From Pseudomonas sp. IAC-BECa141 (GTDB lineage Bacteria; Pseudomonadota; Gammaproteobacteria; Pseudomonadales; Pseudomonadaceae): 64,000 nt of DNA. A program made the position numbers and the translations under genes. The stretch lies in the NCBI RefSeq assembly GCF_020544405.1, contig NZ_CP065410.1, positions 1,178,001 to 1,242,000 on the forward strand, given 5' to 3'. Below, piece by piece: positions 26,856-36,409 of this stretch; positions within the stretch are counted from its first letter, which is position 1, and each line of letters starts with the position of its first letter. The notes under the pieces are model-generated. The model was given only the letters and a program-made list of their open reading frames with translations, searched no databases and was not told the origin of the DNA.

Positions 26856-27578
26856 ATGAACACCCGTGGATTGCTCGATCAACTCCTCAAGTCCGGCCAG
26901 GATCTGCTGCAGAACAAGGCGGGCGGGGCGCAGAACAAACCGGCTGCCGGTGGCTTGGGCGGCTTGCTGGGCGGATCTTCCGGTAATGGCGCACTCGGCG
27001 GTTTGCTCTCAGGCGCAGGCGGCGGTGCCCTGGCGGCCGGCGCCATGGGCCTGCTGCTGGGCAGCAAAAAGGCCCGCAAGGTTGGCGGTAAAGTCGCCCT
27101 CTACGGCGGCCTCGCCGCACTGGGCGTAATCGCCTACAAAGCCTACGGCAACTGGAACGCCCAGAAAGGCACCGCTCCACAAAACGAACCGCAAACCGTC
27201 GATCGCCTGCCACCGGCGCAAGTCGAACAACACAGCCAGGCCATCCTCAAAGCCCTGGTCGCCGCCGCCAAGGCCGACGGCCACATCGACGACCGCGAAC
27301 GCCAACTGATCGAAGGCGAATTCACCAGACTCGACAACGATCAGGATCTCAAGCACTGGCTCCACGCCGAACTCAACAAACCCCTCGACCCCACCGACGT
27401 CGCCCGTGCAGCGAGCACACCGGAGATGGCCGCCGAGATGTACGTGGCGAGCGTGATGCTGGTGGACGAGGGGAACTTCATGGAAAAGAGCTATCTGGAT
27501 GAACTGGCGCGGCAGTTGAAGCTGGAGCCGGGGTTGAAGGTGGAGCTTGAGAAGCAGGTTCGCGTAGCTACCCAGTAA
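26856..27578 (+). CDS. DUF533 / TerB-like membrane-associated protein
   Basis: 240 residues. The N-terminal half is glycine- and alanine-rich (GGLGGLLGG, GGALAAGAMGLLLGS) with a hydrophobic segment (ALYGGLAALGVIAYKAYG). The C-terminal half is an all-helical TerB-like domain with the acidic AKADGHIDDRERQLIEGEF motif. This is the YebE/DUF533 arrangement, often labelled tellurite resistance, though nothing here shows that role. ATG at 26856 has GGAG upstream. It is monocistronic with its own terminator. Confidence 0.85.
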   Translation: MNTRGLLDQLLKSGQDLLQNKAGGAQNKPAAGGLGGLLGGSSGNGALGGLLSGAGGGALAAGAMGLLLGSKKARKVGGKVALYGGLAALGVIAYKAYGNWNAQKGTAPQNEPQTVDRLPPAQVEQHSQAILKALVAAAKADGHIDDRERQLIEGEFTRLDNDQDLKHWLHAELNKPLDPTDVARAASTPEMAAEMYVASVMLVDEGNFMEKSYLDELARQLKLEPGLKVELEKQVRVATQ

Positions 27579-27597
27579 AACTGGTGTCAGCGATATC

Positions 27598-27634
27598 AGA
27601 ACCCGCAATCCCGCACAGGATGGCGGGTTCTTTC
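27598..27634 (+). terminator. Intrinsic terminator after the DUF533 gene
   Basis: AGAACCCGC at 27598-27606 pairs with GCGGGTTCT at 27623-27631, then TTCG. The stem is 9 pairs; the T-run is short. Confidence 0.7.
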
Positions 27635-27838
27635 GTTGCAGCAGCTGAAATGACCAATCCATCGCCCCTTTTTGCCATTGCGTCACTGGCACGCCACCCT
27701 CCGATTCCTTGAAAGTCCCTGTCCAGAGCCCACCCCGTTGACTACCGGAAGGCCTGAGCGCGGCAAACCGTCTTATAAATGAAACACCGCCCTCAGCTAT
27801 ACTCCCCCGCAATTTCGATCTGGCCCTGAGGACTGACT

Positions 27839-29461
27839 GTGAAGAACTGGACGTTGCGCCAACGCATTTTGGCGAGCTTTGCGGTGATTATCGCCATCAT
27901 GCTGTTGATGGTGGTCGTCTCGTATTCACGGTTGTTGAAGATCGAAGCCAGTGAAAACAGCGTCCGTGACGACGCGATTCCCGGCGTCTATTACAGCTCG
28001 ATGATTCGTGGCGCGTGGGTCGACAGTTATCTGCAGACCCAGGAACTGTTGGGGCTCAAGGAAGGGCAGGGCATCAGCAGTGAAGATGCGGCCGATTACA
28101 AGGCTTTCGAATCCCGACTTCAGGAGCAGATGGCCAATTACCGCAACACGGTCGTTACGGACGAGGACAAGCTCGAATTCGCAGCGTTCGAGAAGTATCA
28201 CGACTCCTACATGAAGATTCAGGACGCCGTGCTTGATCTGCACAAACGCAATCTTGAAGCCGAAGCCGTCAAACTGTTCAACGAGCAACTGACACCGACC
28301 TGGTACTCGGGCCGGATGAAACTCAACGACATCATCGGCGAGAACAAGCGAGTCGCCGACCAGGCCATGGCCAACATCGACGAGGCTGTGGCAGCGGCCA
28401 AAGTCAGCATGTTCGTCTCGCTGCTGGTTGCTGTGCTGGCTGCCGGCCTCTGCGGTCTGTTGCTGATGCGCGCAATCATGGCGCCGATGAACCGCATCGT
28501 GCAGATCCTCGACATCATGCGCACCGGCGACCTGAGCAGCCGCTTGAATCTCGAGCGCAAGGACGAGTTCGGCGCAGTGGAAACCGGCTTCAACGACATG
28601 ATGACCGAGCTCACTTCGCTGGTGTCCCAGGCCCAGCGCTCGTCGGTGCAGGTCACCACGTCGGTGACCGAAATTGCCGCCACCTCCAAACAACAGCAGG
28701 CCACTGCCACCGAAACCGCCGCGACCACCACTGAAATCGGCGCAACGTCGCGCGAGATCGCGGCGACCTCCCGCGACCTGGTGCGCACCATGACCGAAGT
28801 CTCCACCGCCGCCGATCAGGCCTCGGTGCTGGCCGGCTCCGGGCAGCAAGGCCTGGCACGCATGGAAGACACCATGCACTCGGTGATGGGCGCGGCAGAT
28901 CTGGTGAACGCCAAACTGGCGATCCTCAACGAGAAGGCCGGCAACATCAATCAGGTGGTGGTGACCATCGTCAAGGTCGCCGACCAGACCAACCTGCTGT
29001 CCCTGAACGCTGCGATCGAAGCGGAGAAGGCCGGCGAATACGGTCGCGGTTTTGCCGTGGTCGCCACCGAAGTGCGGCGTCTGGCGGACCAGACCGCTGT
29101 CGCGACTTACGACATCGAACAGATGGTCCGCGAGATCCAGTCGGCGGTGTCCGCCGGGGTGATGGGCATGGACAAGTTCTCCGAGGAAGTGCGTCGCGGC
29201 ATGGCCGAAGTGCAGCAGGTCGGCGAGCAGCTGTCGCAGATCATCCATCAGGTGCAGGCGCTGGCGCCGCGGGTGTTGATGGTCAACGAAGGCATGCAGG
29301 CCCAGGCCACCGGCGCCGAACAGATCAACCATGCGCTGGTGCAACTGGGGGATGCCAGCAGCCAGACGGTCGAGTCGTTGCGTCAGGCCAGTTTCGCCAT
29401 CGACGAACTGAGCCAGGTGGCCGTGGGCCTGCGCAGCGGCGTTTCGCGATTCAAAGTCTGA
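27839..29461 (+). CDS. wspA: WspA, surface-sensing methyl-accepting chemoreceptor
   Basis: 540 residues. Membrane helices lie at about 12-30 and 190-210 around a four-helix-bundle periplasmic domain, followed by HAMP and a long cytoplasmic signalling helical hairpin. The tip (ADQTNLLSLNAAIEAEKAGEYGRGFAVVA, quoted in part) is the universal receptor-kinase contact. WspA senses surface contact or envelope stress and activates WspE. The start is GTG at 27839 with TGAGGA upstream. It is first gene of wspABCDEFR; the wspB start overlaps its stop by one base. Confidence 0.95.
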   Translation: MKNWTLRQRILASFAVIIAIMLLMVVVSYSRLLKIEASENSVRDDAIPGVYYSSMIRGAWVDSYLQTQELLGLKEGQGISSEDAADYKAFESRLQEQMANYRNTVVTDEDKLEFAAFEKYHDSYMKIQDAVLDLHKRNLEAEAVKLFNEQLTPTWYSGRMKLNDIIGENKRVADQAMANIDEAVAAAKVSMFVSLLVAVLAAGLCGLLLMRAIMAPMNRIVQILDIMRTGDLSSRLNLERKDEFGAVETGFNDMMTELTSLVSQAQRSSVQVTTSVTEIAATSKQQQATATETAATTTEIGATSREIAATSRDLVRTMTEVSTAADQASVLAGSGQQGLARMEDTMHSVMGAADLVNAKLAILNEKAGNINQVVVTIVKVADQTNLLSLNAAIEAEKAGEYGRGFAVVATEVRRLADQTAVATYDIEQMVREIQSAVSAGVMGMDKFSEEVRRGMAEVQQVGEQLSQIIHQVQALAPRVLMVNEGMQAQATGAEQINHALVQLGDASSQTVESLRQASFAIDELSQVAVGLRSGVSRFKV

Positions 29462-29997
29462 TGAGCGAAATCACCGCCAAACGCAGCGCTGCACCGGTGG
29501 CGAAGCAGGCGCTGTTCCTGCTGTTTCGCATCGGCAGCGAACGCTACGCCTTGCGCGCCACGGAAGTAGCCGAAGTGCTGCCGCGCCTGCCGTTGAAGCC
29601 GATTGCCCGGGCCCCGCACTGGGTGGCAGGGGTGTTCGCCTATCGCGGCACGGTGGTGCCGGTGATCGACCTCAGTGCCCTGACGTTCGGCCATCCTGCG
29701 CAAGCGCGCACCAGCACACGGCTGGTGCTGGTGCATTACCGCGCGGATGAATCGCAGCCGTCGCACTGGCTGGGCCTGATCCTCGAACAGGCCACCGACA
29801 CCTTGCGTTGCAACCCGGATGATTTTCAGCCGTACGGCCTCGACAATCGTCAGGCGCCGTACCTGGGTCCGGTGCGTGAAGACGCGCAAGGGCTGGTGCA
29901 GTGGGTGCGGGTCAACGACTTGCTGGACGAGTCGGTGCGCACGCTGCTGTTCCCGTCGCCGCCGCTGGATCCGGCGCAGCTTGAGGAGCAGCCATGA
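29461..29997 (+). CDS. wspB: WspB, CheW-type coupling protein
   Basis: 178-residue CheW-domain adaptor (FLLFRIGSERYALRATEVAEVLP, then GVFAYRGTVVPVIDL). It joins WspA to the WspE kinase; WspD is the second CheW-like protein of the system. It overlaps wspA by one base and wspC by four (ATGA), so translation is coupled. Confidence 0.94.
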   Translation: MSEITAKRSAAPVAKQALFLLFRIGSERYALRATEVAEVLPRLPLKPIARAPHWVAGVFAYRGTVVPVIDLSALTFGHPAQARTSTRLVLVHYRADESQPSHWLGLILEQATDTLRCNPDDFQPYGLDNRQAPYLGPVREDAQGLVQWVRVNDLLDESVRTLLFPSPPLDPAQLEEQP

Positions 29998-31270
29998 GCA
30001 GCGACCAGCGCTTCTTCGATTTCCTCAAGGAACGCATCGGCCTTGACGTCGCCTCGGTCGGCCCGGCGATCATCGAGCGGGCTGTACGCCAGCGCATCAC
30101 CCTGTCGCAAACGGTGAATGCCAATGAGTACTGGCAGACCTTGCTAGGCTCTCGGGATGAACAGCAGGCGTTGATCGAAGCGGTAATCGTCCCCGAAACC
30201 TGGTTTTTCCGTTACCCGGAATCCTTCGCCACACTGGGCAAACTGGCGCGCAAACGCCTGGGTGAGCTGAACAACATGCGCGCGCTGCGCATCCTCAGCC
30301 TGCCGTGTTCCACCGGTGAAGAACCCTATTCGATTGCCATGGCTTTGCTCGATGCCGGCCTCAAGCCCCATCAGTTCAAGGTCGATGGCATGGACGTCAG
30401 CCCCTTGTCGGTGGACAAGGCGCGGCGGGCGCTGTACGGCAAGAACTCGTTTCGCGGTCAGGAACTGGACTTTCGCGAGCGGCATTTTTTGCCGAGAACG
30501 AGGGCTATCGGGTGAATGAAATCGTCCGCGAGCAGGTACGCCTGCATGTCGGCAACGTGCTCGATCCGTCATTGCTGGTCAACGAGCCGCCGTTCGATTT
30601 CGTGTTCTGCCGCAACCTGCTGATCTATTTCGATCAGCCGACCCAGCAGCAGGTATTCGCGGTGCTCAAGCGCCTGACCCATGTTGATGGCGTGCTGTTT
30701 ATCGGCCCGGCCGAGGGCAGTCTGCTCGGGCGGTTGGGCATGCGATCGATCGGGATCCCGCAGTCGTTTGCCTTCAGCCGTCACAGCGATCCACAACCCG
30801 AACCGTTGTCGATGCCGACCGCGATTCCCGTGCCGTTGCCTGTGCGCCAACCGGTACGCAGCACGCCACCGCCGCCGGTGCGTAACCGCCCGTTTGCGGG
30901 CGTGACGCCTTTGCCCGCGACGGCTAAAAGCAACAATCCCGACGCCGCAACGCTGCTGGCCAACATCGCCGCCCTGGCCAACGAAGGCAAAAGCGCCGAC
31001 GCCCGTGCCGCATGCGAACAGTATTTGCGCAGCCACGAGCCGGTGGCCCAGGTGTTTTACTGGCTCGGCCTGCTGAGCGACGTCGCCGGCAGCGCCCTCG
31101 AAGCCCAGGGTTTTTACCGCAAGGCGCTGTACCTCGAACCGCAACACCCTGAAGCCCTGATGCACCTGGCCGCGCTGCTGCAGGCCCAGGGCGACACGGC
31201 CGGCGCCAGACGATTGCAGGAGCGTGCCGCCCGCAGCGACCGCACCGCCGACAGTGAGCGTAAACGATGA
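29994..31270 (+). pseudogene. wspC: WspC, CheR-type receptor methyltransferase, interrupted by a one-base frameshift
   Basis: The first part (29994-30515) has the CheR N-terminal helices and the SAM-binding core LRILSLPCSTGEEPYSIAMALLDAG. It then runs through FRERHFLP into a wrong frame and stops. The second part, in another frame, continues with NEIVREQVRLHVGNV, DFVFCRNLLIYFD, and a TPR tail (LGLLSDVAGSALEAQGFYRKALYLEPQHPEALMHLAALL). One extra base in the T6 run at 30485-30490 would give HFFAENEGYRVNEIV and a continuous 425-residue protein. WspC methylates WspA to sensitise it, so real loss should dampen WspR activation. Sequencing error in the homopolymer is the main alternative. Confidence 0.85.
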
Positions 31271-31950
31271 TCCCGTCCGACACCTTGAATGTCACCCACG
31301 AAGACGCCCGGGCCATCGACGATTGCTGGAACCGCATCGGCATTCACGGCGACAAGTCCTGTCCGCTGCTGGACGAGCACATCCATTGCCGCAATTGCTC
31401 GGTGTATTCCGCCGCCGCCACGCGCCTGCTCGACCGCTATGCGTTGCAGCAGGACGAGCGCGATCCGGTGGCGACCCAGGTTGAAACCGAGCTGAAGACC
31501 CGTTCGCTGCTGATGTTCCGCCTTGGCGAAGAATGGCTCGGCCTGGCCACCCGCAGTCTGGTGGAGGTCGCGCCGTTGCAGGCGATTCACTCGCTGCCGC
31601 ACCAGCGCTCCCGGGCCTTGCTCGGTGTGGCGAACGTGCGCGGTGCGCTGGTGGCGTGCCTGTCGCTGGTCGAACTGCTCGACCTCGACAGCAATGCGGC
31701 CCCGGCGACCGGCGCGCGGATCATGCCGCGCATGCTGATCATCGCGGCCCAGGGCGGGCCGGTGGTGGTGCCGGTGGACGAAGTCGACGGGATTCACGCC
31801 ATCGACGAGCGCATCCTCGACGCCGCGTCGCGGTCCGGCGCACAGGCCAGCGCCAAATACACCCGAGGCGTGCTGCCTTTCAAAGGTCGCAGTCTGCGTT
31901 GGCTGGATGAAGAACAGCTGTTGTCCGCCGTCTCCCGGAGCCTCACATGA
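31267..31950 (+). CDS. wspD: WspD, CheW-type coupling protein
   Basis: 227 residues. An N-terminal extension carries a cysteine-rich stretch (GDKSCPLLDEHIHCRNCSVY), followed by a CheW domain (LLMFRLGEEWLGLATRSLVEVAP, then GVANVRGALVACLSLVELL). It is the second adaptor of the Wsp complex. It overlaps wspC by four bases, and its stop codon overlaps the ATG at 31947 that was probably the original wspE start. Confidence 0.93.
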   Translation: MIPSDTLNVTHEDARAIDDCWNRIGIHGDKSCPLLDEHIHCRNCSVYSAAATRLLDRYALQQDERDPVATQVETELKTRSLLMFRLGEEWLGLATRSLVEVAPLQAIHSLPHQRSRALLGVANVRGALVACLSLVELLDLDSNAAPATGARIMPRMLIIAAQGGPVVVPVDEVDGIHAIDERILDAASRSGAQASAKYTRGVLPFKGRSLRWLDEEQLLSAVSRSLT

Positions 31951-31960
31951 CCCCGAGCAA

Positions 31961-34246
31961 ATGCGCGACGCCTCCCTGCTCGAGCTGTTCAGCCTCGAAG
32001 CCGAAGCCCAGACCCAGGTGCTCAGCGCCGGGCTACTGGCGCTTGAGCGCAACCCTACTCAGGCCGATCAGCTCGAATCGTGCATGCGCGCGGCGCACTC
32101 GTTGAAAGGCGCGGCGCGGATCGTCGGCATCGACAGCGGCGTCAGCGTCGCCCACGTGATGGAAGATTGTCTGGTCAGCGCCCAGGAGGGACGGTTGTTC
32201 CTGCGCCCGGAACATATCGACGCGCTGTTGCAGGGCACCGATTTGTTGATGCGCATTGCTACACCGGCCAACGGCCCGCAACCGGCGGACATCGAGGCTT
32301 ACGTGGCATTGATGGGCGGGTTGCTCGATCCGACGGCGCCGGCAGTGGTCCCTGCGGTTCCAAGTGCGCCACCGATGGCCGAGTTGCAGATTCAGCCACC
32401 GCCGGTGGCTGAGCCCGCGCCCGTTGTAATCCCCGCCGAGGTGGCCGAGCCGGAGCCTGCGCCCGCGCCGCGCAAGAGCAAACGCACCACTGAGGGCGGC
32501 GAGCGGGTGCTGCGGGTCACCGCCGAACGCTTGAACAGCCTGCTCGATCTGTCGAGCAAATCCCTCGTGGAAACCCAGCGCCTCAAACCGCACCTGGCCA
32601 CCATGCAGCGCCTCAAGCGCATGCAGAACAACGGCCTGCGGGCGCTGGAAAGTCTCAACGTTCATCTCAAGGAACATGCCCTGAGCCTTGAAGCTCAAGA
32701 GGCACTGGAAGACGCGCGCCGTTTGCTCGCCGAATCCCAGCAGTTGCTGGCAGAGAAAAACGCCGAGCTCGACGAGTTTGCCTGGCAAGCCAGTCAGCGC
32801 GCACAAGTGCTGTACGACACCGCCCTGGCCTGCCGCATGCGGCCATTCGCCGATGTGTTGTCGGGGCAGGTGCGGATGGTCCGCGACCTCGGTCGCAGCC
32901 TCGGTAAACAGGTGCGGTTGGAAATCGAGGGTGAGAAGACTCAGGTCGATCGCGATGTACTGGAAAAACTCGAAGCACCGCTGACGCACCTGCTGCGCAA
33001 TGCAGTCGATCACGGCATTGAAACTCCGCAGGAGCGCCTGCTCAAAGGCAAGTCCGAGGAAGGGCTGATTCGTCTGCGCGCCTCGCATCAGGCCGGTCTG
33101 CTGGTGCTGGAATTGAGCGACGACGGCAACGGCGTGGATCTGGAAAAAGTCCGCCGCAGCATCGTCGAACGCCAGTTGTCTCCAGCGGAAACCGCCGCTC
33201 AGTTGAGTGAAGAAGAACTGCTGACCTTCCTGTTTCTGCCGGGCTTCAGCCTGCGAGACAAGGTCACCGAAGTGTCCGGTCGCGGCGTCGGCCTCGATGC
33301 CGTTCAGCACATGGTCCGCCAGTTGCGCGGCGCGGTGGTGCTGGAGCAGACGGCGGGCGAGGGCAGTCGCTTCCATCTGGAAGTGCCGCTGACCCTGTCG
33401 GTGGTGCGCAGCCTGGTGGTGGAAGTCGGCGACGAGGCCTACGCCTTCCCGCTGGCGCACATCGAACGCATGTGCGATCTGGCGCCGGACGACATTGTGC
33501 AGGTCGAAGGCCGCCAGCATTTCTGGCACGAAGGTCGACATGTCGGGCTGGTTGCGGCCAGTCAGTTATTGCAGCGTCCGGCCAGCCAGAACAGCGGCGA
33601 CACCTTGAAAGTCGTGGTGATCCGCGAGCGCGATGCGATCTACGGCGTGGCGGTCGAACGCTTCATCGGCGAGCGCACGCTGGTGGTGCTGCCGCTGGAC
33701 GAGCGGCTGGGCAAGGTGCAGGACATTTCCGCCGGGGCCTTGCTCGACGATGGCTCGGTGGTGCTGATTGTCGACGTCGAAGACATGCTGCGTTCGGTGG
33801 ACAAACTGCTCAACACCGGGCGTCTGGAGCGCATCGCACGCCACGGCAATCAGGCCGCAGAAGCCGCGCGCAAGCGGATTCTGGTGGTCGATGACTCGCT
33901 GACCGTGCGCGAACTGCAACGCAAGCTGCTGCTCAATCGCGGCTACGAGGTGGCCGTTGCGGTGGATGGCATGGACGGCTGGAACGCCCTGCGCTCAGAG
34001 GATTTCGATCTGCTGATCACCGACATCGACATGCCGCGCATGGACGGCATCGAACTGGTCTCGCTGCTGCGCCGGGACAACCGTCTGCAATCGCTGCCGG
34101 TGATGGTTGTTTCCTACAAGGATCGCGAGGAAGACCGCCGCCGTGGACTGGACGCCGGCGCCGACTATTATCTGGCCAAGGCCAGTTTTCATGACGACGC
34201 CTTGCTCGACGCGGTGGTTGAGCTCATCGGAGGAGCGCGGGCATGA
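31961..34246 (+). CDS. wspE: WspE, hybrid CheA-type kinase/response regulator
   Basis: 761 residues from this start. The Hpt domain has the phosphorylated His at 46 (AAHSLKGAARIVG). After a proline/alanine linker come the dimerisation and ATPase domains (LTHLLRNAVDHGIETP, DDGNGVDLEKV, GRGVGLDAVQHMV), a CheW-like domain, and a C-terminal receiver (RILVVDDSLTVRELQ, ITDIDMPRMDG). It phosphorylates WspR and WspF. The expected start is ATG at 31947 (GGAG 6 bases upstream, overlapping the wspD stop), but that frame reads MTPSKCATPP. One G added after 31955 would give MTPEQMRDASLL, as in relatives. As written, the first in-frame ATG is 31961, reachable by reinitiation. Confidence 0.88.
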   Translation: MRDASLLELFSLEAEAQTQVLSAGLLALERNPTQADQLESCMRAAHSLKGAARIVGIDSGVSVAHVMEDCLVSAQEGRLFLRPEHIDALLQGTDLLMRIATPANGPQPADIEAYVALMGGLLDPTAPAVVPAVPSAPPMAELQIQPPPVAEPAPVVIPAEVAEPEPAPAPRKSKRTTEGGERVLRVTAERLNSLLDLSSKSLVETQRLKPHLATMQRLKRMQNNGLRALESLNVHLKEHALSLEAQEALEDARRLLAESQQLLAEKNAELDEFAWQASQRAQVLYDTALACRMRPFADVLSGQVRMVRDLGRSLGKQVRLEIEGEKTQVDRDVLEKLEAPLTHLLRNAVDHGIETPQERLLKGKSEEGLIRLRASHQAGLLVLELSDDGNGVDLEKVRRSIVERQLSPAETAAQLSEEELLTFLFLPGFSLRDKVTEVSGRGVGLDAVQHMVRQLRGAVVLEQTAGEGSRFHLEVPLTLSVVRSLVVEVGDEAYAFPLAHIERMCDLAPDDIVQVEGRQHFWHEGRHVGLVAASQLLQRPASQNSGDTLKVVVIRERDAIYGVAVERFIGERTLVVLPLDERLGKVQDISAGALLDDGSVVLIVDVEDMLRSVDKLLNTGRLERIARHGNQAAEAARKRILVVDDSLTVRELQRKLLLNRGYEVAVAVDGMDGWNALRSEDFDLLITDIDMPRMDGIELVSLLRRDNRLQSLPVMVVSYKDREEDRRRGLDAGADYYLAKASFHDDALLDAVVELIGGARA

Positions 34247-35253
34247 AGATCGCAATTGTCAACGACATGCCTTTGGCGGTGGAGGCCCTGCGCCGCGCAC
34301 TGGCCTTCGAACCGGCGCATCAGGTGGTGTGGGTCGCCGGCAACGGCGCCGAAGCGGTGCGCCTGTGCGCGCAAAACACTCCCGACCTGATCCTGATGGA
34401 CCTGATCATGCCGGTGATGGATGGGGTCGAGGCCACCCGCCGGATCATGGCCGAGAGCCCTTGCGCGATCGTTATCGTCACCGTGGACCGCCAGCAGAAC
34501 GTGCACCGGGTGTTTGAAGCCATGGGCCACGGCGCGCTGGACGTGGTCGACACCCCGGCCATCGGCGGCGGCAACCCTCAGGAAGCGGCGGCGCCGCTGC
34601 TGCGCAAGATCCTCAACATCGGCTGGCTGATCGGCGAGAAAACCGCCCGCGCGCGTCCCGCACCTGCGACCCCACGCAGTACCGCCTCGCGCCAGCGACT
34701 GGTGGCAATCGGCTCCTCGGCCGGTGGCCCGGCGGCGCTGGAAGTCCTGCTCAAAGGCCTGCCGCGCCACTTTTCGGCGGCCATCGTGCTGGTGCAGCAT
34801 GTCGATCAGGTGTTCGCCGCCGGCATGGCCGAATGGCTGGCCAGCGCCAGCGGCCTGGACGTGCGTCTGGCCCGCGAAGGCGAACCGCCGCAGGCCGGCG
34901 CAGTGCTGCTGGCCGGCACCAACCACCATATTCGTTTGCTCAAGAACGGCACGCTGGCCTACACCGCCGAGCCGGTCAACGAGATCTATCGCCCCTCGAT
35001 CGACGTGTTTTTCGAAAGCGTCGCCAACTACTGGAACGGTGACGCAGTAGGGGTTTTATTGACAGGGATGGGACGCGACGGGGCTCAAGGGCTTAAGCTC
35101 ATGCGCCAACAGGGTTATCTGACCATCGCGCAGGATCAGCAAAGTAGTGCGGTGTACGGCATGCCCAAGGCTGCCGCAGCCATCGACGCGGCCGTAGAAA
35201 TCCGTCCACTGGAAAAGATAGCGCCACGATTGCTGGAGATTTTCCCCAAATGA
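34243..35253 (+). CDS. wspF: WspF, CheB-type methylesterase
   Basis: 336 residues. The N-terminal receiver has acceptor D53 (ILMDLIMPVMDG), a linker follows, then the CheB esterase domain with AIGSSAGGPAALE (catalytic Ser), VLVQHVDQVF (His) and LLTGMGRDGAQGL (Asp). It demethylates WspA and is the brake of the Wsp pathway; its loss gives wrinkly, high cyclic-di-GMP colonies in P. fluorescens and P. aeruginosa. The reading frame is intact. It overlaps wspE by four bases. Confidence 0.95.
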   Translation: MKIAIVNDMPLAVEALRRALAFEPAHQVVWVAGNGAEAVRLCAQNTPDLILMDLIMPVMDGVEATRRIMAESPCAIVIVTVDRQQNVHRVFEAMGHGALDVVDTPAIGGGNPQEAAAPLLRKILNIGWLIGEKTARARPAPATPRSTASRQRLVAIGSSAGGPAALEVLLKGLPRHFSAAIVLVQHVDQVFAAGMAEWLASASGLDVRLAREGEPPQAGAVLLAGTNHHIRLLKNGTLAYTAEPVNEIYRPSIDVFFESVANYWNGDAVGVLLTGMGRDGAQGLKLMRQQGYLTIAQDQQSSAVYGMPKAAAAIDAAVEIRPLEKIAPRLLEIFPK

Positions 35254-35301
35254 ACATGTTCGTCCGCAATCCTGGCCCCCGCAGCACTCAGGTGACCGCC
35301 C

Positions 35302-36303
35302 ATGAATGACTTACAGATCGATGACATCAAAACCGACGAGAACGCCGCCATGGTGTTGTTGGTGGACGATCAGGCGATGATCGGCGAAGCCGTGCGCCGT
35401 GGGCTGTCGAACGAAGAGAACATCGACTTCCACTTCTGCTCCGACCCGCATCTTGCTGTGGCCCACGCGGTGCGAATCAAGCCGACCGTGATCCTCCAGG
35501 ATCTGGTGATGCCCGGCCTCGACGGCCTGAGTCTGGTGCGCGAATACCGCAATCACCCGGCGACCAAGGACATTCCGATCATCGTCCTGTCGACCAAGGA
35601 AGACCCGCTGATCAAAAGTGCGGCGTTCTCCGCCGGGGCCAACGATTACCTGGTGAAACTGCCGGACAACATCGAGCTGGTGGCGCGTATCCGCTATCAC
35701 TCGCGCTCCTACATGACATTGCTGCAACGGGACGCGGCCTACCGCGCATTGCGGGTCAGTCAGCAGCAATTGCTCGACACCAACCTGGTGTTGCAGCGCC
35801 TGATGAACTCCGACGGCCTGACCGGGCTGTCCAACCGTCGGCACTTCGACGAATACCTGGAACTGGAATGGCGCCGCTCGCTGCGTGACCAGAGCCAGTT
35901 GTCGCTGCTGATGATCGACGTCGATTACTTCAAGTCTTACAACGACACCTTCGGCCATGTCGAGGGCGACGAAGCGCTGCGCAAGGTCGCCACGGCGATT
36001 CGCGAGGCCAGTGCCCGGCCGTCCGATCTGCCGGCGCGTTATGGCGGCGAAGAATTTGCGTTGGTGCTGCCCAACACCTCGCCGGGCGGGGCGCGACTGG
36101 TGGCGGAGAAGCTGCGCCAGACGGTTGCGGCGCTGAAAATTCCGCACAATGCCCCGGCCGAAGGCTCGAGCCTGACCATCAGCATCGGTCTGGCGACCAT
36201 GGTGCCGGAGTCGGGCAGCGACTGCCGGTTGCTGATCTCGGCGGCGGATCGCGGCCTGTACCTGGCCAAGAACAACGGGCGCAATCAGGTGGGGATCGAA
36301 TGA
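35302..36303 (+). CDS. wspR: WspR, diguanylate cyclase response regulator
   Basis: 333 residues. Receiver domain with acceptor D67 ([11 protein letters not shown]), a helical stalk of about 140-170, and a GGDEF domain with active-site GGEEF at 248-252 and the inhibitory I-site RPSD at 239-242. When phosphorylated by WspE it clusters and makes cyclic-di-GMP, which drives cellulose or exopolysaccharide output. All catalytic and control residues are present. It lies 48 bases after wspF as the last gene of the operon. Confidence 0.96.
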   Translation: MNDLQIDDIKTDENAAMVLLVDDQAMIGEAVRRGLSNEENIDFHFCSDPHLAVAHAVRIKPTVILQDLVMPGLDGLSLVREYRNHPATKDIPIIVLSTKEDPLIKSAAFSAGANDYLVKLPDNIELVARIRYHSRSYMTLLQRDAAYRALRVSQQQLLDTNLVLQRLMNSDGLTGLSNRRHFDEYLELEWRRSLRDQSQLSLLMIDVDYFKSYNDTFGHVEGDEALRKVATAIREASARPSDLPARYGGEEFALVLPNTSPGGARLVAEKLRQTVAALKIPHNAPAEGSSLTISIGLATMVPESGSDCRLLISAADRGLYLAKNNGRNQVGIE

Positions 36304-36409
36304 ACCATTGAGTTCATTCGCCTCAAGAGCCGCCAGACGGGCTGCCGTGACAGCGTGATTACGTTATACTCGCCGGCTTTCAAAAGTTCGCCAACGAGTG
36401 CTGCCCGTC

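Noticed and set aside
26856..27578. Tellurite resistance function for the TerB-like protein
   Set aside because: Only the fold resemblance is visible. No ter operon is present and DUF533 proteins have no shown tellurite role.
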